Assembly (NCBI RefSeq): GCF_000218895.1
Contig: NC_015703.1
Coordinates: 6,504,740 to 6,568,739 of the forward strand
Length of the DNA stretch: 64,000 nt
Direction of reading: 5' to 3'
Origin: Runella slithyformis DSM 19594
GTDB taxonomy: Bacteria > Bacteroidota > Bacteroidia > Cytophagales > Spirosomataceae
The notes beneath the pieces were generated by a model. That model was not told where the DNA came from, did no database searches, and saw only the letters and a program-made list of their open reading frames with translations. A program made the translations under genes and the position numbers. Numbering within the stretch: the first letter of the stretch is position 1; the number at the start of each line of letters is the position of its first letter. Of the stretch, positions 17,619 to 26,404 are shown piece after piece.

Positions 17619-17835
17619 AAGTCAGTAAGATGAAGAGTTTATGTGTTAACAAAAATCAAAAAAAATGAATCCCGTCCACAAATCCGCAGAATGAGGACGT
17701 ACCCTTGATTTGAATAGATAAAAGTAGTTAAAATCCCTTCTTTTGCCGATATTTCCCTCTTTATTTCCTGACAACTGTCATTTTTTCAGATAAACGAAGC
17801 GCCTAGCATTGCGCAAAACAAAAAAGGCTCCCACC

Positions 17836-19122
17836 ATGCGCCCCAAAATCAGTTACGTTTCTCCGCAAGAGGCTCTTTCCTGCGTTCAGTCCGGCCACCG
17901 CGTGTTTGTGCAGGGAAGTGCGCAAACACCCTCATTTTTATTAAAACATCTCGCTCAGGAAGCGCCGAGGTTACAGGATGTTGAAGTGGTTTCCATTACC
18001 GTTTACGGAGATGTATACGTTGATAAGCCCGAATTTCAGGGCCATTTCCACATCAATTCGCTGTTTGTTTCCGAGAGCATCCGAAAAGCCGTCAATGAAG
18101 GCCGGGCCGATTATGTACCCGTTTTTCTGAGCGAAATCCCCGAATTATTCAATCAAAATATTCTTCCGGTCGATGTGGCCCTGGTCCACGTTTCGGTGCC
18201 CGACCCACACGGTTATTGTTCCTTAGGTGTCTCGGTCGACATCGCCCGCTCGGCTGTCAACAACGCCCGGTATGTGGTGGCGCAGGTAAACCCCAACGTT
18301 CCCCGCACCCACGGCGACGGCATGATCCACGCCAGTCGTTTTCACGCCATGGTCTATTGCGAAGATGCGTTACACGAAGCTAATTTCGGAGGAACGGTTT
18401 CAGATAGTGACCGAAAGATCGGGCAATACGTGGCCGAACTGATCGACGACGGCAGTACGTTACAAATGGGCATCGGCTCGATTCCCAACGCAGTGTTGCA
18501 ATGCCTCTATACGCACAAAAATCTGGGTGTACATACGGAGATGTTCAGCGATGGACTAGTGGACCTCTTTGACAAAGACATCATCAACAATAAGTTCAAA
18601 ACGATCATGCCCAACAAAACCGTTACCGGCTTTGCGTTGGGCACCAAACGACTGTATGATTACGTCAACGACAATCCGGCCTTTTCTTTCATGGACATTG
18701 ACTTTGTGAATGACCCGCACATCATCAAACAAAACCCCAAAGTAGTGGCCATCAACAGTGCCGTGGAAGTGGACGTAACGGGGCAGATTTGTTCCGACTC
18801 CATCGGAACGCTCCAATATTCGGGCGTTGGCGGCCAAATGGATTTTATGCGCGGTGCGGCCCTGAGTCAGGGTGGCAAACCCATCATTGCCCTGCCTTCG
18901 CGTACCCAAAAAGGCGTATCGCGGATTGTTCCTTTCCTAAAACAGGGGGCGGGGGTGGTCACAACGCGTGCGCACGCGCACTACATCATTACCGAATACG
19001 GCAGTGCGTATCTGTTCGGACAAAATTTGCGGCAACGCGCCAAAGCCCTCATCAACATTGCGCACCCGGATGATCGGGAACAGTTGGAAAAACAATGCTT
19101 TGAGCGATTTAAAACGCTTTAG
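17836..19122 (+). CDS. acetyl-CoA hydrolase/transferase family (4-hydroxybutyrate CoA-transferase-like)
   Basis: 428 aa from the ATG at 17836; the frame extends 9 codons upstream to a TTG, which is less likely. The N-terminal domain has the family-typical VFVQGSAQTPSFLL. The C-terminal domain carries the likely catalytic glutamate in GVHTEMFSDG and the CoA-binding loop GVGGQMDFMRGA, followed by TEYGSAYLFG. These enzymes move CoA between acetyl-CoA and short-chain acids such as butyrate or 4-hydroxybutyrate, or hydrolyse acyl-CoA. The exact substrate is not evident. It stands alone, convergent with the NIPSNAP gene. Confidence 0.9.
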   Translation: MRPKISYVSPQEALSCVQSGHRVFVQGSAQTPSFLLKHLAQEAPRLQDVEVVSITVYGDVYVDKPEFQGHFHINSLFVSESIRKAVNEGRADYVPVFLSEIPELFNQNILPVDVALVHVSVPDPHGYCSLGVSVDIARSAVNNARYVVAQVNPNVPRTHGDGMIHASRFHAMVYCEDALHEANFGGTVSDSDRKIGQYVAELIDDGSTLQMGIGSIPNAVLQCLYTHKNLGVHTEMFSDGLVDLFDKDIINNKFKTIMPNKTVTGFALGTKRLYDYVNDNPAFSFMDIDFVNDPHIIKQNPKVVAINSAVEVDVTGQICSDSIGTLQYSGVGGQMDFMRGAALSQGGKPIIALPSRTQKGVSRIVPFLKQGAGVVTTRAHAHYIITEYGSAYLFGQNLRQRAKALINIAHPDDREQLEKQCFERFKTL

Positions 19123-19132
19123 GATTACAGCA

Positions 19133-19166
19133 AAAGAGCAACAATCGGGGTGGATCGTCGCTCTTT
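19133..19166. terminator. hairpin between convergent genes
   Basis: An AAAGAGC arm (19133-19139) and a GCTCTTT arm (19160-19166), extended inward by a partly matched stem around GATC, lie between the CoA-transferase and NIPSNAP genes. It probably terminates at least one of the two. Confidence 0.5.
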
Positions 19167-19188
19167 ACTTTATACCGGCTATTCGTAA

Positions 19189-19980
19189 CTATATGTCGGA
19201 ATAATCCGTCGGATACAGGAACCGGGTATCATTTTTTGACACATTTTTCTGGTATTCGGGCATGGCCGACAATTTTTTCCAGTAGGCATCGGCGCTGAAG
19301 GCTTTCCAATGCTCATCGCGGGAGGCTCGGTTCTCAAACGTGGTCAAATACATCAAATTGGGCATACGACTGCCGGCAACCACTTCTGCATAAAAGACCG
19401 CATTGAATCCAAGTCGCTTAAATAAGCCTACTTCGTCGCCGTCATTGAACATCTTTATTTTGTTTTTAGAAATCTTTTCCGTGTGCCCTTCATAGCTACG
19501 CAGTTCATAGACGCGTTCTTTGTGGGGGGCGGTCAGAGCAGGTAAGGTAAATTGAGGGCTTTTGTCAAAAGCGTTCAGCAAAATCGTCTCGATCCTGTCG
19601 TAAGGCGGCTCACTGAATACGGCATCCAGATAGGCTTTCCCGTCGTTCCAATAGGCATTGTCTTTTGCCAACTTTTGCTCCAATTTAAAAAAATCCTCCT
19701 GTGAACGAAACGGGATAAATACGTAGATAAGTTTTTCGTCGGTGGGCTTAGCGGTTTCGGGATTAATGATGGGTTTAAAAACACCTACCTTACCGATACC
19801 GATCCGGTGCAGGGCCGGAAGATAGGCATCTTTCAAAAACGCATCGACTTTTTTCTCCTGCTCTTCGGTCTTTAGGTGGTAAATCTTGATTTGGTAAAAA
19901 TCACGCTTAGCGGCATGAGCCGAAACGCCGAAAGTCAGCAGCGATACAAGCACTAATAATGGCATGAATACTTTGTACAT
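19189..19980 (-). CDS. exported NIPSNAP family protein
   Basis: 263 aa from the ATG at 19980 (a TTG at 19986 would add two residues). A signal peptide (MYKVFMPLLVLVSLLTFGVSAHA) precedes two ferredoxin-like NIPSNAP modules. The first begins FYQIKIYHLKTEEQEK and the second VYELRSYEGHTEKIS, with the conserved GFNAVFYAEVVAGSRMPNLMYLTTF. Biochemical role is unclear for bacterial secreted members. They are often found near dehydrogenases and sugar enzymes in Bacteroidota. No operon partner is present here. Confidence 0.88.
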   Translation of the reverse strand: MYKVFMPLLVLVSLLTFGVSAHAAKRDFYQIKIYHLKTEEQEKKVDAFLKDAYLPALHRIGIGKVGVFKPIINPETAKPTDEKLIYVFIPFRSQEDFFKLEQKLAKDNAYWNDGKAYLDAVFSEPPYDRIETILLNAFDKSPQFTLPALTAPHKERVYELRSYEGHTEKISKNKIKMFNDGDEVGLFKRLGFNAVFYAEVVAGSRMPNLMYLTTFENRASRDEHWKAFSADAYWKKLSAMPEYQKNVSKNDTRFLYPTDYSDI

Positions 19981-20127
19981 ACTCAAAATAATTTATAAAG
20001 GGGTTACGTTTGAAATACCTCCCAAAGTAACGTTTAGTTTTTCAGTAAACCTTTTGGGCCCATTGATTTACCAACTCATAATTTTCGAAGTTAACAGACC
20101 CTTCAATAGGTTGTCTACCCGAGGCAA

Positions 20128-20484
20128 TTAGCCCGGAAACTCCATTTCTTTTTCGGAGAATTGGCATAAGCCATCCAGCAATTCGCTCAATCTGAGGCCC
20201 GTTTCTGTCAATGAATATTCTACCCGAACGGGAATCTCCCCCAAATGACTGTTTCTGACAATGAGTTTATACTGTTCCAACAGTTTAAGGCGATCGGCCA
20301 GGATATTGTCGCTGATGTACTTGAGGTCTTCTTTCAGCGTCGAAAATCGACTGTTTCCTTCTTCGATACTGAACAGCACCTCGGTCAGCCATCGTTTACT
20401 CAAAAGGTGAATGAGCTCGTTGAGGGCACATTTCTCTTCCAGAAATGTCTGATTGTGATAATTGGTGGAACTTATCTTTCTCAT
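20128..20484 (-). CDS. HxlR-type winged-helix transcriptional regulator
   Basis: About 118 aa from the ATG at 20484; a GTG at 20493 would add three residues. A single HxlR (MarR-like winged helix) domain is recognised by LIHLLSKRWLTEVLF, FSTLKEDLKYISDNILADRLKLLE and VEYSLTETGLRL. The family's conserved N-terminal cysteine (EKCAL) is present, as in redox- or aldehyde-sensing members. It is divergent from the aldo/keto reductase with a 157-bp shared intergenic region, so it plausibly controls that gene and itself. Confidence 0.9.
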   Translation of the reverse strand: MRKISSTNYHNQTFLEEKCALNELIHLLSKRWLTEVLFSIEEGNSRFSTLKEDLKYISDNILADRLKLLEQYKLIVRNSHLGEIPVRVEYSLTETGLRLSELLDGLCQFSEKEMEFPG

Positions 20485-20616
20485 CGTCGTCACTAACTTT
20501 TAAAGGAGTTGTTCATTGTTACCGAAACTATTGCTCAAATTTAGATTTAACCGTTCATTTGCGCAGGGATTTTTTATAGAAAAGAGTAAATAAAACGGAT
20601 AACTTACTCGTATATA

Positions 20617-20624
20617 TAATTTTG
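20617..20624 (+). promoter_or_regulatory. Bacteroidota-type -7 box for the aldo/keto reductase
   Basis: TAATTTTG fits TAnnTTTG and lies 18 bp before the ATG at 20642, predicting a very short leader. It is within the HxlR/aldo-keto reductase divergent region, where a regulator would be expected to bind. Confidence 0.5.
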
Positions 20625-20641
20625 TTATTAACACTCATTGT

Positions 20642-21655
20642 ATGCAATACAGAAAAATCGGCAATTCTCAGAAGATAGGTCAGTCAGGCCTGGATGTGTC
20701 TGTCATTACGTTTGGTGCCTGGGCCGCGGGCGGCTGGATGTGGGGCGGCACGGAGCGCAGTGACGCCGTAAAGGCCATCAAAGAATCCTATGAGGCGGGC
20801 GTAACCTCCATTGACACCGCTCCGATCTACGGCCAGGGCCTCAGCGAAGAAATAGTCGGCGAAGCCATCAAAGGTATTCCGCGGGATAAAGTACAGATTC
20901 TCACGAAATTCGGCATGCGCTGGGATTTGGCGAAGGGAGATTTTGCCATGCACAGCAAAAAAAATGACGGTCAGGCCATTGACATCTACAAGTATGCCGG
21001 CAAAGAGAGCATTGTCAAAGAATGTGAAGACAGCCTTCGCCGACTCGGCACTGACTACATTGACCTTTACCAGATCCACTGGCCCGACAAAACCACGCCC
21101 ATTGCCGAAACCATGGAGGCCGTTGCGCAGTTGATACAACAGGGAAAAGTGCGCTATGCGGGCGTATGCAACTATAACGCCGACCAAATGCGCGAAGCCG
21201 CCGAATCCATTCACCTTGCCTCCAACCAAGTGCCGTACAGTATGGTAAAACGGGGCATTGAAGCAGAGACGGTTCCGTACTGCATTGAGCACGGCAAGGC
21301 CATTTTGGCCTACAGTCCGCTGGAACGCGGTTTGCTGACGGGAAAAATGAAACCCGGCCACCCATTCAGTGCCGATGACCACCGGGCAAAACTGCATTTT
21401 TTCAAGGATGAAAACCTGAAACGGGTCAATGCATTTTTAGAGAAAATCAAACCCCTGGCCGACGACAAAGGGGCGACGTTGGGGCAGTTGGTACTGCGCT
21501 GGACGGTCGAACAACCCGGCATCACCATTGCGCTGGCGGGTGCGCGCGACGCCCGACAGGCGCTGCAAAATGCGGCTGCAATGGACATTACACTGACGCC
21601 CGAAGAAATTATTTTCATCAACGGGCATTTAAACCCATTGGAATTGGTTTCATAA
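20642..21655 (+). CDS. aldo/keto reductase
   Basis: 337 aa, a complete (beta/alpha)8 aldo/keto reductase. Visible signatures are SIDTAPIYGQGLSEEIVGEA (catalytic Asp and Tyr), LTKFG (catalytic Lys), DLYQIHWPD (catalytic His region), and the NADPH-binding end IALAGARDARQALQNAAA. It reduces aldehydes or ketones, or oxidises alcohols, with NADP(H). The physiological substrate is unknown. It is divergent from an HxlR regulator, a common arrangement for stress- or aldehyde-inducible reductases. The downstream sugar dehydrogenase begins 67 bp later. Confidence 0.93.
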   Translation: MQYRKIGNSQKIGQSGLDVSVITFGAWAAGGWMWGGTERSDAVKAIKESYEAGVTSIDTAPIYGQGLSEEIVGEAIKGIPRDKVQILTKFGMRWDLAKGDFAMHSKKNDGQAIDIYKYAGKESIVKECEDSLRRLGTDYIDLYQIHWPDKTTPIAETMEAVAQLIQQGKVRYAGVCNYNADQMREAAESIHLASNQVPYSMVKRGIEAETVPYCIEHGKAILAYSPLERGLLTGKMKPGHPFSADDHRAKLHFFKDENLKRVNAFLEKIKPLADDKGATLGQLVLRWTVEQPGITIALAGARDARQALQNAAAMDITLTPEEIIFINGHLNPLELVS

Positions 21656-21722
21656 CAACAGTATTTTGTATCCGCATACTTTTTATCGTTCTACCAAACG
21701 CTTTTTTATACCTCTTAGATTT

Positions 21723-22904
21723 ATGACAAACAAAAAACCTTTACTGAAAAGAAGCCTTCCGATTGCGTTGACAGGCCTGATCCTAACTGCTTCCGTGGCG
21801 TTGATGAGCAACAGCGGCATGACGGAAGACACCCGGTCCGCAAAAAAAATAACCGAAGCCGACCTGAGAGTGGATACCGTTGCCAGAGGGCTGACCATGC
21901 CTTGGGCCACGGCTTTTTTACCCAACGGTGACCTGCTCGTCACGGAGCGCGTCGGAAAACTGCGCCTCGTTAAAAACGGAGTCTTAGATCCCAAAGAGAT
22001 CACCGGGCTCCCCGAAATCATGTACAAAGGACAAGGCGGCCTGCTCGATGTAGCCCTTCATCCGGACTATGCGTCCAACGGCTGGATCTACATCAGTTAT
22101 TCATCGCCCAAAGCCGCGGGAGAAGAAGGCGACGACGGCGGTGCCAACACGGCCTTGCTGCGGGCCAAACTGAAAGACCACGCGTTGACCGATATTCAAT
22201 ACCTGTTTAAAGCCATTCCCAATGTAAAAGCCAATGTCCACTTTGGCGGACGGATCGTGTTTGACAAAAAAGGCTACGTGTTTTTATCACTCGGCGAGCG
22301 CGGACAAAAAGAGAACTCACAAAACCTGAGCAGAGATCAGGGCAAAGTGGTTCGTCTGCACGAAGACGGCAAAATACCCACCGACAATCCGTTTGTCAAA
22401 ACAGCCGGTGCGCGTCCTGAAATCTGGACTTACGGACACCGTAACCCTCAGGGAATGACCATTCACCCAACCACCGGTGTGATTTGGGAACACGAGCACG
22501 GTCCACAGGGCGGCGATGAGCTGAATATTGTAGAGCGGGGCAAGAATTACGGTTGGCCGGTCATTACGTTCGGCATCGACTACGACAACAGCATTATTTC
22601 AAAAGACACGGCCAAAGCCGGTATGGAACAGCCCGTAGTATATTGGAAACCTTCAATCGCCCCCTGCGGAATGACCTTTATCACGAGCAATAAATTCAAA
22701 GAATGGAACGGCGACCTGATTGTTGGATCGCTGAAATTTGCCTATCTGCAACACCTCGTGATCAAAGGCAATAAAGTGGTAAGCCGCGAAATTCTGTTTG
22801 AAAAACTCGGCCGTGTGAGAGATGTTCGTCAGGGACCCGACGGTAATATTTATGTAGTGCTTGAAAGTTCGGGTAAGATCGTCAGAATCAGCCCTAAAGC
22901 TTAG
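21723..22904 (+). CDS. PQQ-dependent sugar (glucose/sorbosone) dehydrogenase-like exported protein
   Basis: 393 aa from the ATG at 21723; the frame runs upstream to a TTG but the signal peptide (KRSLPIALTGLILTASVALM) starts after this ATG. The six-bladed propeller is recognised by GLTMPWATAFLPNGDLLVTER, GQGGLLDVALHPDY, NVHFGGRIVFD, TYGHRNPQGM and HEHGPQGGDELN, all typical of the soluble glucose/sorbosone dehydrogenase family that binds PQQ and calcium. It oxidises an aldose or related sugar in the periplasm. A c-type cytochrome gene follows directly and is the likely electron acceptor. No PQQ biosynthesis genes are visible here. Confidence 0.9.
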   Translation: MTNKKPLLKRSLPIALTGLILTASVALMSNSGMTEDTRSAKKITEADLRVDTVARGLTMPWATAFLPNGDLLVTERVGKLRLVKNGVLDPKEITGLPEIMYKGQGGLLDVALHPDYASNGWIYISYSSPKAAGEEGDDGGANTALLRAKLKDHALTDIQYLFKAIPNVKANVHFGGRIVFDKKGYVFLSLGERGQKENSQNLSRDQGKVVRLHEDGKIPTDNPFVKTAGARPEIWTYGHRNPQGMTIHPTTGVIWEHEHGPQGGDELNIVERGKNYGWPVITFGIDYDNSIISKDTAKAGMEQPVVYWKPSIAPCGMTFITSNKFKEWNGDLIVGSLKFAYLQHLVIKGNKVVSREILFEKLGRVRDVRQGPDGNIYVVLESSGKIVRISPKA

Positions 22905-22914
22905 TTTTTAAAAT

Positions 22915-22971
22915 GTTAACTGTTATCCGTTGCCTTTTTGTCAAGCATAAGAAGCATGGGTAACAGTTAAC
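22915..22971. repeat. 14-bp inverted repeat with 29-nt loop
   Basis: Arms at 22915-22928 (GTTAACTGTTATCC) and 22958-22971 match 13 of 14 positions as reverse complements. It lies between the dehydrogenase and the cytochrome gene and may be a transcript-processing or attenuating hairpin. There is no T tail. Confidence 0.55.
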
Positions 22972-23001
22972 CTATTTTGATATAATTATTATCCATTCTC
23001 C

Positions 23002-23412
23002 ATGAAACTGCTGCTTATTTTTTGTTCAGGAATTCTTTTTTGTTCGGCTGTTTTTCCAACACAGGATGATGCACTTGCCAAAAGCATCGAACGCGGCAAA
23101 ACGATCTACACCGAGACCTGCGTTACCTGCCACATGGGAGCCGGCGAAGGCGTTCCGGGCGCATTCCCTCCCCTTGCCAAAGCAGACTATCTGGTCAAAA
23201 CACCCGAAAAAGCCATTGAAGCCATCAAGTTCGGGTTACAGGGAAAAATCATTGTCAATGGTACGGCCTACGAAGGCATGATGCCCAACCCGGGTCTTGA
23301 CAATGAGGAAATTGCCGACGTCATGAATTACATTCAGAATTCGTGGGGCAATACCTCCAACAAAAAAATGGTGACGGCGAAAATGGTGGAAGAAGTGAAG
23401 CAGAAAAAGTGA
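23002..23412 (+). CDS. exported class I cytochrome c
   Basis: 136 aa with an N-terminal signal sequence and a single haem-binding CVTCH (C40, C43, H44). The distal methionine ligand is probably in YEGMMPNPGL. The protein ends with a Lys-rich tail. It belongs to the mono-haem cytochrome c family often coded beside periplasmic sugar or alcohol dehydrogenases and most likely takes electrons from the upstream PQQ-type enzyme. The two genes are 97 bp apart on the same strand. Confidence 0.92.
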   Translation: MKLLLIFCSGILFCSAVFPTQDDALAKSIERGKTIYTETCVTCHMGAGEGVPGAFPPLAKADYLVKTPEKAIEAIKFGLQGKIIVNGTAYEGMMPNPGLDNEEIADVMNYIQNSWGNTSNKKMVTAKMVEEVKQKK

Positions 23413-23520
23413 GAATTCGCTAACACCTGCGTTCTTCTCCGGGTGGCATGACTTTGGTCATTTTGGATGTGTCTGATTTTGGGTAACTCCCTGCATACAC
23501 ATTCCTTTCTTCTTATTCCC

Positions 23521-25086
23521 ATGAATGACCTTCCGAATCTGAATGCCGCCCTCTCTTCGTTTGAGTGGCCTCCTGCCGGCTCTCCCGAAGAGCTCAATCG
23601 CTATGAAGCCCTGCAAGCCGGTTTGGCACCGCTGTTTGAAAAAACGTTTCCGGATGTTTTAGCACCCAAAACGGTAATAGTGATGCCCGGCACTACGCTC
23701 GACGAAGAAATGTTGGGCGTTCTGGAAGGTGAACTGCATTACGAAGAACGGATGTTGAGCATGCTCATGCTGCTTCGGATGCCGCGCACGCACGTTATAT
23801 ACATTACCAGTATTCCGCTTGATCCCGTCATTGTGGATTATTACCTGCATTTGCTGCCGGGCATCACGGGCTGGCATGCCCGCAAACGCCTGACGCTGCT
23901 GAGCTGCTATGACCTATCCCCAAAATCGCTGACCCAAAAAGTCCTCGACCGTCCCCGGCTGATCGAACGTATCAAAAGCCACATTCTTCCAACGCACCCT
24001 GCGCATTTGGCCTGTTACAACGTTACGCCTTTAGAGCGGTCACTGGCCGTACGGCTGGGCATTCCCATTTACGGTTGTGATCCTTCTCTCCTTTCGTTAG
24101 GCACCAAAAGCGGCAGTCGGGCCATTTTTCAAAAAGCCGGCATTCCGCTGCCGGCCGGCTTTGAGCAGGTAAAAAACCGACAGGAAATCGTTGAAGCGCT
24201 GACGGCCCTCAAAACCGCACAACCGACGCTGCGAAAAGCCGTCGTCAAAATGAATGAGGGTTTCGGCGGCGAGGGCAATGCCCTTTTTTCGTTTGAAGGC
24301 GCCCCCGAAGATGCGCATTTAGCAAAATGGATCGAGGAACAACTCCCCCGACGCCTCAAAATGGCCGCCCCGGGGCTTTTGTACGAAACCTTTCTGCGGA
24401 AGTTTGAAGAGATGCAGGGAATTGTGGAAGTGTTTCTGGACGGCGACCTCAAAACTTCTCCTTCGGTCCAGTGCCGAATTTCTCCCTTGGGGCAGGTGGA
24501 AATCATTTCAACGCACGATCAGGTGCTCGGCGGTGATTCAGGGCAGCTTTTTATCGGGGCCTGCTTTCCGGCATCTGCGGAATACAGCCGGGAGATTGGC
24601 GCGATGGGGCACAAAATAGCCGAAGAGATGGCCCGCCGCGGCGTCATCGGGCGCTTTGCCATCGATTTTATTTCGGTCAAAGAAGCGGAAGAATGGAAAC
24701 ATTACGCCATTGAGATCAACCTTCGCAAGGGTGGTACCACACACCCCTACCTGATGCTTCAATTCCTGACCAACGGCCATTATGACGCCGACCAAGGTCA
24801 CTTCCTGACAGCCAACGGCCTGCGACGGTATTACTTTGCTTCCGACAGTCTCAAAAGCGATGCCTATCGCGGCACAACGCCCCAAGACCTGTTAGAGATC
24901 GCCATCTTTCACGGCCTTCACTTCGACGGTACCACGCAGGAAGGCGTCATGTTTCACATGATCGGGGCGTTATCGGAATTTGGAAAGTTAGGCGTAGTGT
25001 GCATCGGCAGTTCGGCGGAACGGGCCTTGGAACTGTATCAAACAACGGTTGAGGTGCTGGATACTGAATTGGGAGCCTCTTGTTAA
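23521..25086 (+). CDS. ATP-grasp ligase of the PGM1 (peptide ligase) family
   Basis: 521 aa from the ATG at 23521 (MNDLPNLNAALSSFEWP); an in-frame ATG at 23467 would add 18 residues. The N-terminal half is a pre-ATP-grasp domain (TVIVMPGTTLDEEML, ERMLSMLMLLRMP). The C-terminal half has ATP-grasp features: AVVKMNEGFGGEGN (nucleotide-binding lysine and Gly-rich loop), LYETFLRKFEEMQGIVEVFL and the Mg-binding end HYAIEINLRKGGTTHPYLML. It resembles the ligase that joins amino-acid units in pheganomycin-type biosynthesis. A related role, ATP-dependent amide ligation of an unknown acid and amine, is inferred. Its convergent neighbour is a class V aminotransferase. Confidence 0.8.
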   Translation: MNDLPNLNAALSSFEWPPAGSPEELNRYEALQAGLAPLFEKTFPDVLAPKTVIVMPGTTLDEEMLGVLEGELHYEERMLSMLMLLRMPRTHVIYITSIPLDPVIVDYYLHLLPGITGWHARKRLTLLSCYDLSPKSLTQKVLDRPRLIERIKSHILPTHPAHLACYNVTPLERSLAVRLGIPIYGCDPSLLSLGTKSGSRAIFQKAGIPLPAGFEQVKNRQEIVEALTALKTAQPTLRKAVVKMNEGFGGEGNALFSFEGAPEDAHLAKWIEEQLPRRLKMAAPGLLYETFLRKFEEMQGIVEVFLDGDLKTSPSVQCRISPLGQVEIISTHDQVLGGDSGQLFIGACFPASAEYSREIGAMGHKIAEEMARRGVIGRFAIDFISVKEAEEWKHYAIEINLRKGGTTHPYLMLQFLTNGHYDADQGHFLTANGLRRYYFASDSLKSDAYRGTTPQDLLEIAIFHGLHFDGTTQEGVMFHMIGALSEFGKLGVVCIGSSAERALELYQTTVEVLDTELGASC

Positions 25087-25135
25087 AATAATTATCTGAG
25101 TATCAATTACACAAAATAGCTAAAAAATACGGTTC

Positions 25136-26224
25136 TTACTTTCTCAAAAACATCTTTAACACGTCTGCTTCTTCCTGCTCAATGGCCGGGAAGTTGGCAA
25201 TGCGAAACGTGGTATTTTTCCATTCTCCGTAGCCGTTTCCCAGCGTGATTCCCGCCAATAATGCCGCTTTTTTAACATCGATGATGGCTTGAGGGTCGCC
25301 TTTTACGGCGATGACCGTATCGGAGCGCGTCGCGGGGTTTTGTACCAATGGCTGCCAATCCGTTTCATTTTCCAGAAACTCATACCACGACTTCGCTCGC
25401 TCCTCGCTCCTCGCTCCTACTTCCTGTATGGTTGAAACCTGCTCCAATACACGCATCAGCAAATAAATGCCAAGAGTATTTGGAGTATAATGCGTTTGAA
25501 ATTTCTCAAAATTTTCGTGCATGAAAAGCAGACTGTTGTACCGCAGCACATCATTGACCGTTCGCGCTTTTTCAAGCACTTTGGGAGAACATACCATCAT
25601 TCCGAGCCCGGCAGGCAATCCCAAACACTTTTGAACCGAAGCAAACCACACATCGCCCAGCGTCCAATCAAACGCTACGCCTCCGAGCGACGAGGTAGCA
25701 TCAATTGCAATAAGAGCATCGGTCATCGCACGTATCTGCGCCAATTCCTGCATCCGAATGTGGGTTCCGTTGGAAGTTTCGCTGTGCGTCAGACACAAAA
25801 CTTCATACTCTCGCAACCGCTGTCGGTTGAATTCGGCACGGGCGGTATCTTTTTCGTGTTCAAACAGATGATCCGTAAGCGTTTGTTCAACCGGAAACAG
25901 CGACCCCGATGTTTGCGGCACGATGTGCGACGCATAACTGAACCATTTTTTTCCGAACGCTCCGTTGTAATGATGGGCGCTGTGGTGCGACGTCAACGAT
26001 TGGGCAATGATCTCCCAGGCTTCCGTGGCCGATGAAACAAGATAAATGGTGTAATCGTCCGGAATATTGAGTTTAACGTGCATCAATCGGAGGGTTTCAC
26101 GCAACACGTCCATAAACCCCTGACTGCGGTGGTTCATGCTCAGAATCCCCGAACGAAACGCCTCCTGTAAATAACCTTCCACCTGTGGATACACTTTGGA
26201 AGGACCCGGATAAAATGTGATCAT
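25136..26224 (-). CDS. class V aminotransferase (SerC/alanine-glyoxylate type)
   Basis: 362 aa. It starts ITFYPGPSKVYPQV, as in phosphoserine and alanine-glyoxylate aminotransferases. A PLP-binding Asp lies in ALIAIDATSSLGG, and the Schiff-base lysine is in FASVQKCLGLPAG. A PLP-dependent transamination between a small amino acid and a 2-oxo acid is expected; phosphoserine synthesis is possible but not proven. About residues 260-275 is a run of Arg/Glu/Ser (VGARSEERAKS) encoded by a short GAGGAGCGAG-type repeat that also occurs in intergenic DNA near 46.8 kb. That part may be a repeat insertion in a surface loop. Confidence 0.88.
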   Translation of the reverse strand: MITFYPGPSKVYPQVEGYLQEAFRSGILSMNHRSQGFMDVLRETLRLMHVKLNIPDDYTIYLVSSATEAWEIIAQSLTSHHSAHHYNGAFGKKWFSYASHIVPQTSGSLFPVEQTLTDHLFEHEKDTARAEFNRQRLREYEVLCLTHSETSNGTHIRMQELAQIRAMTDALIAIDATSSLGGVAFDWTLGDVWFASVQKCLGLPAGLGMMVCSPKVLEKARTVNDVLRYNSLLFMHENFEKFQTHYTPNTLGIYLLMRVLEQVSTIQEVGARSEERAKSWYEFLENETDWQPLVQNPATRSDTVIAVKGDPQAIIDVKKAALLAGITLGNGYGEWKNTTFRIANFPAIEQEEADVLKMFLRK

Positions 26225-26404
26225 GCTGAATAGTAAGAGAATTTATAACTGAAAAATGATAAACTGAAAACCTGAAAAATGTAAAAGGGTGAATTTATAA
26301 CCGCAAAACTGTAAAACCGCGAAACCGAGAAATGTAAAAGAGAAATCTATAACCGCACGGGCGGCCCCGCGAAAAATGGTAAACCGCGAAAACTTATTTT
26401 GTAT
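26225..26404. repeat. degenerate inverted-orientation copies of the array motif
   Basis: This stretch repeats AACCGCAAAACTGTAAAACCGCG-like words, the reverse complement of the CGGTTTTGCGGTT core of the array to its right. It therefore faces the array in opposite orientation. A 60-codon minus-strand frame here has no protein-like character. Confidence 0.5.
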
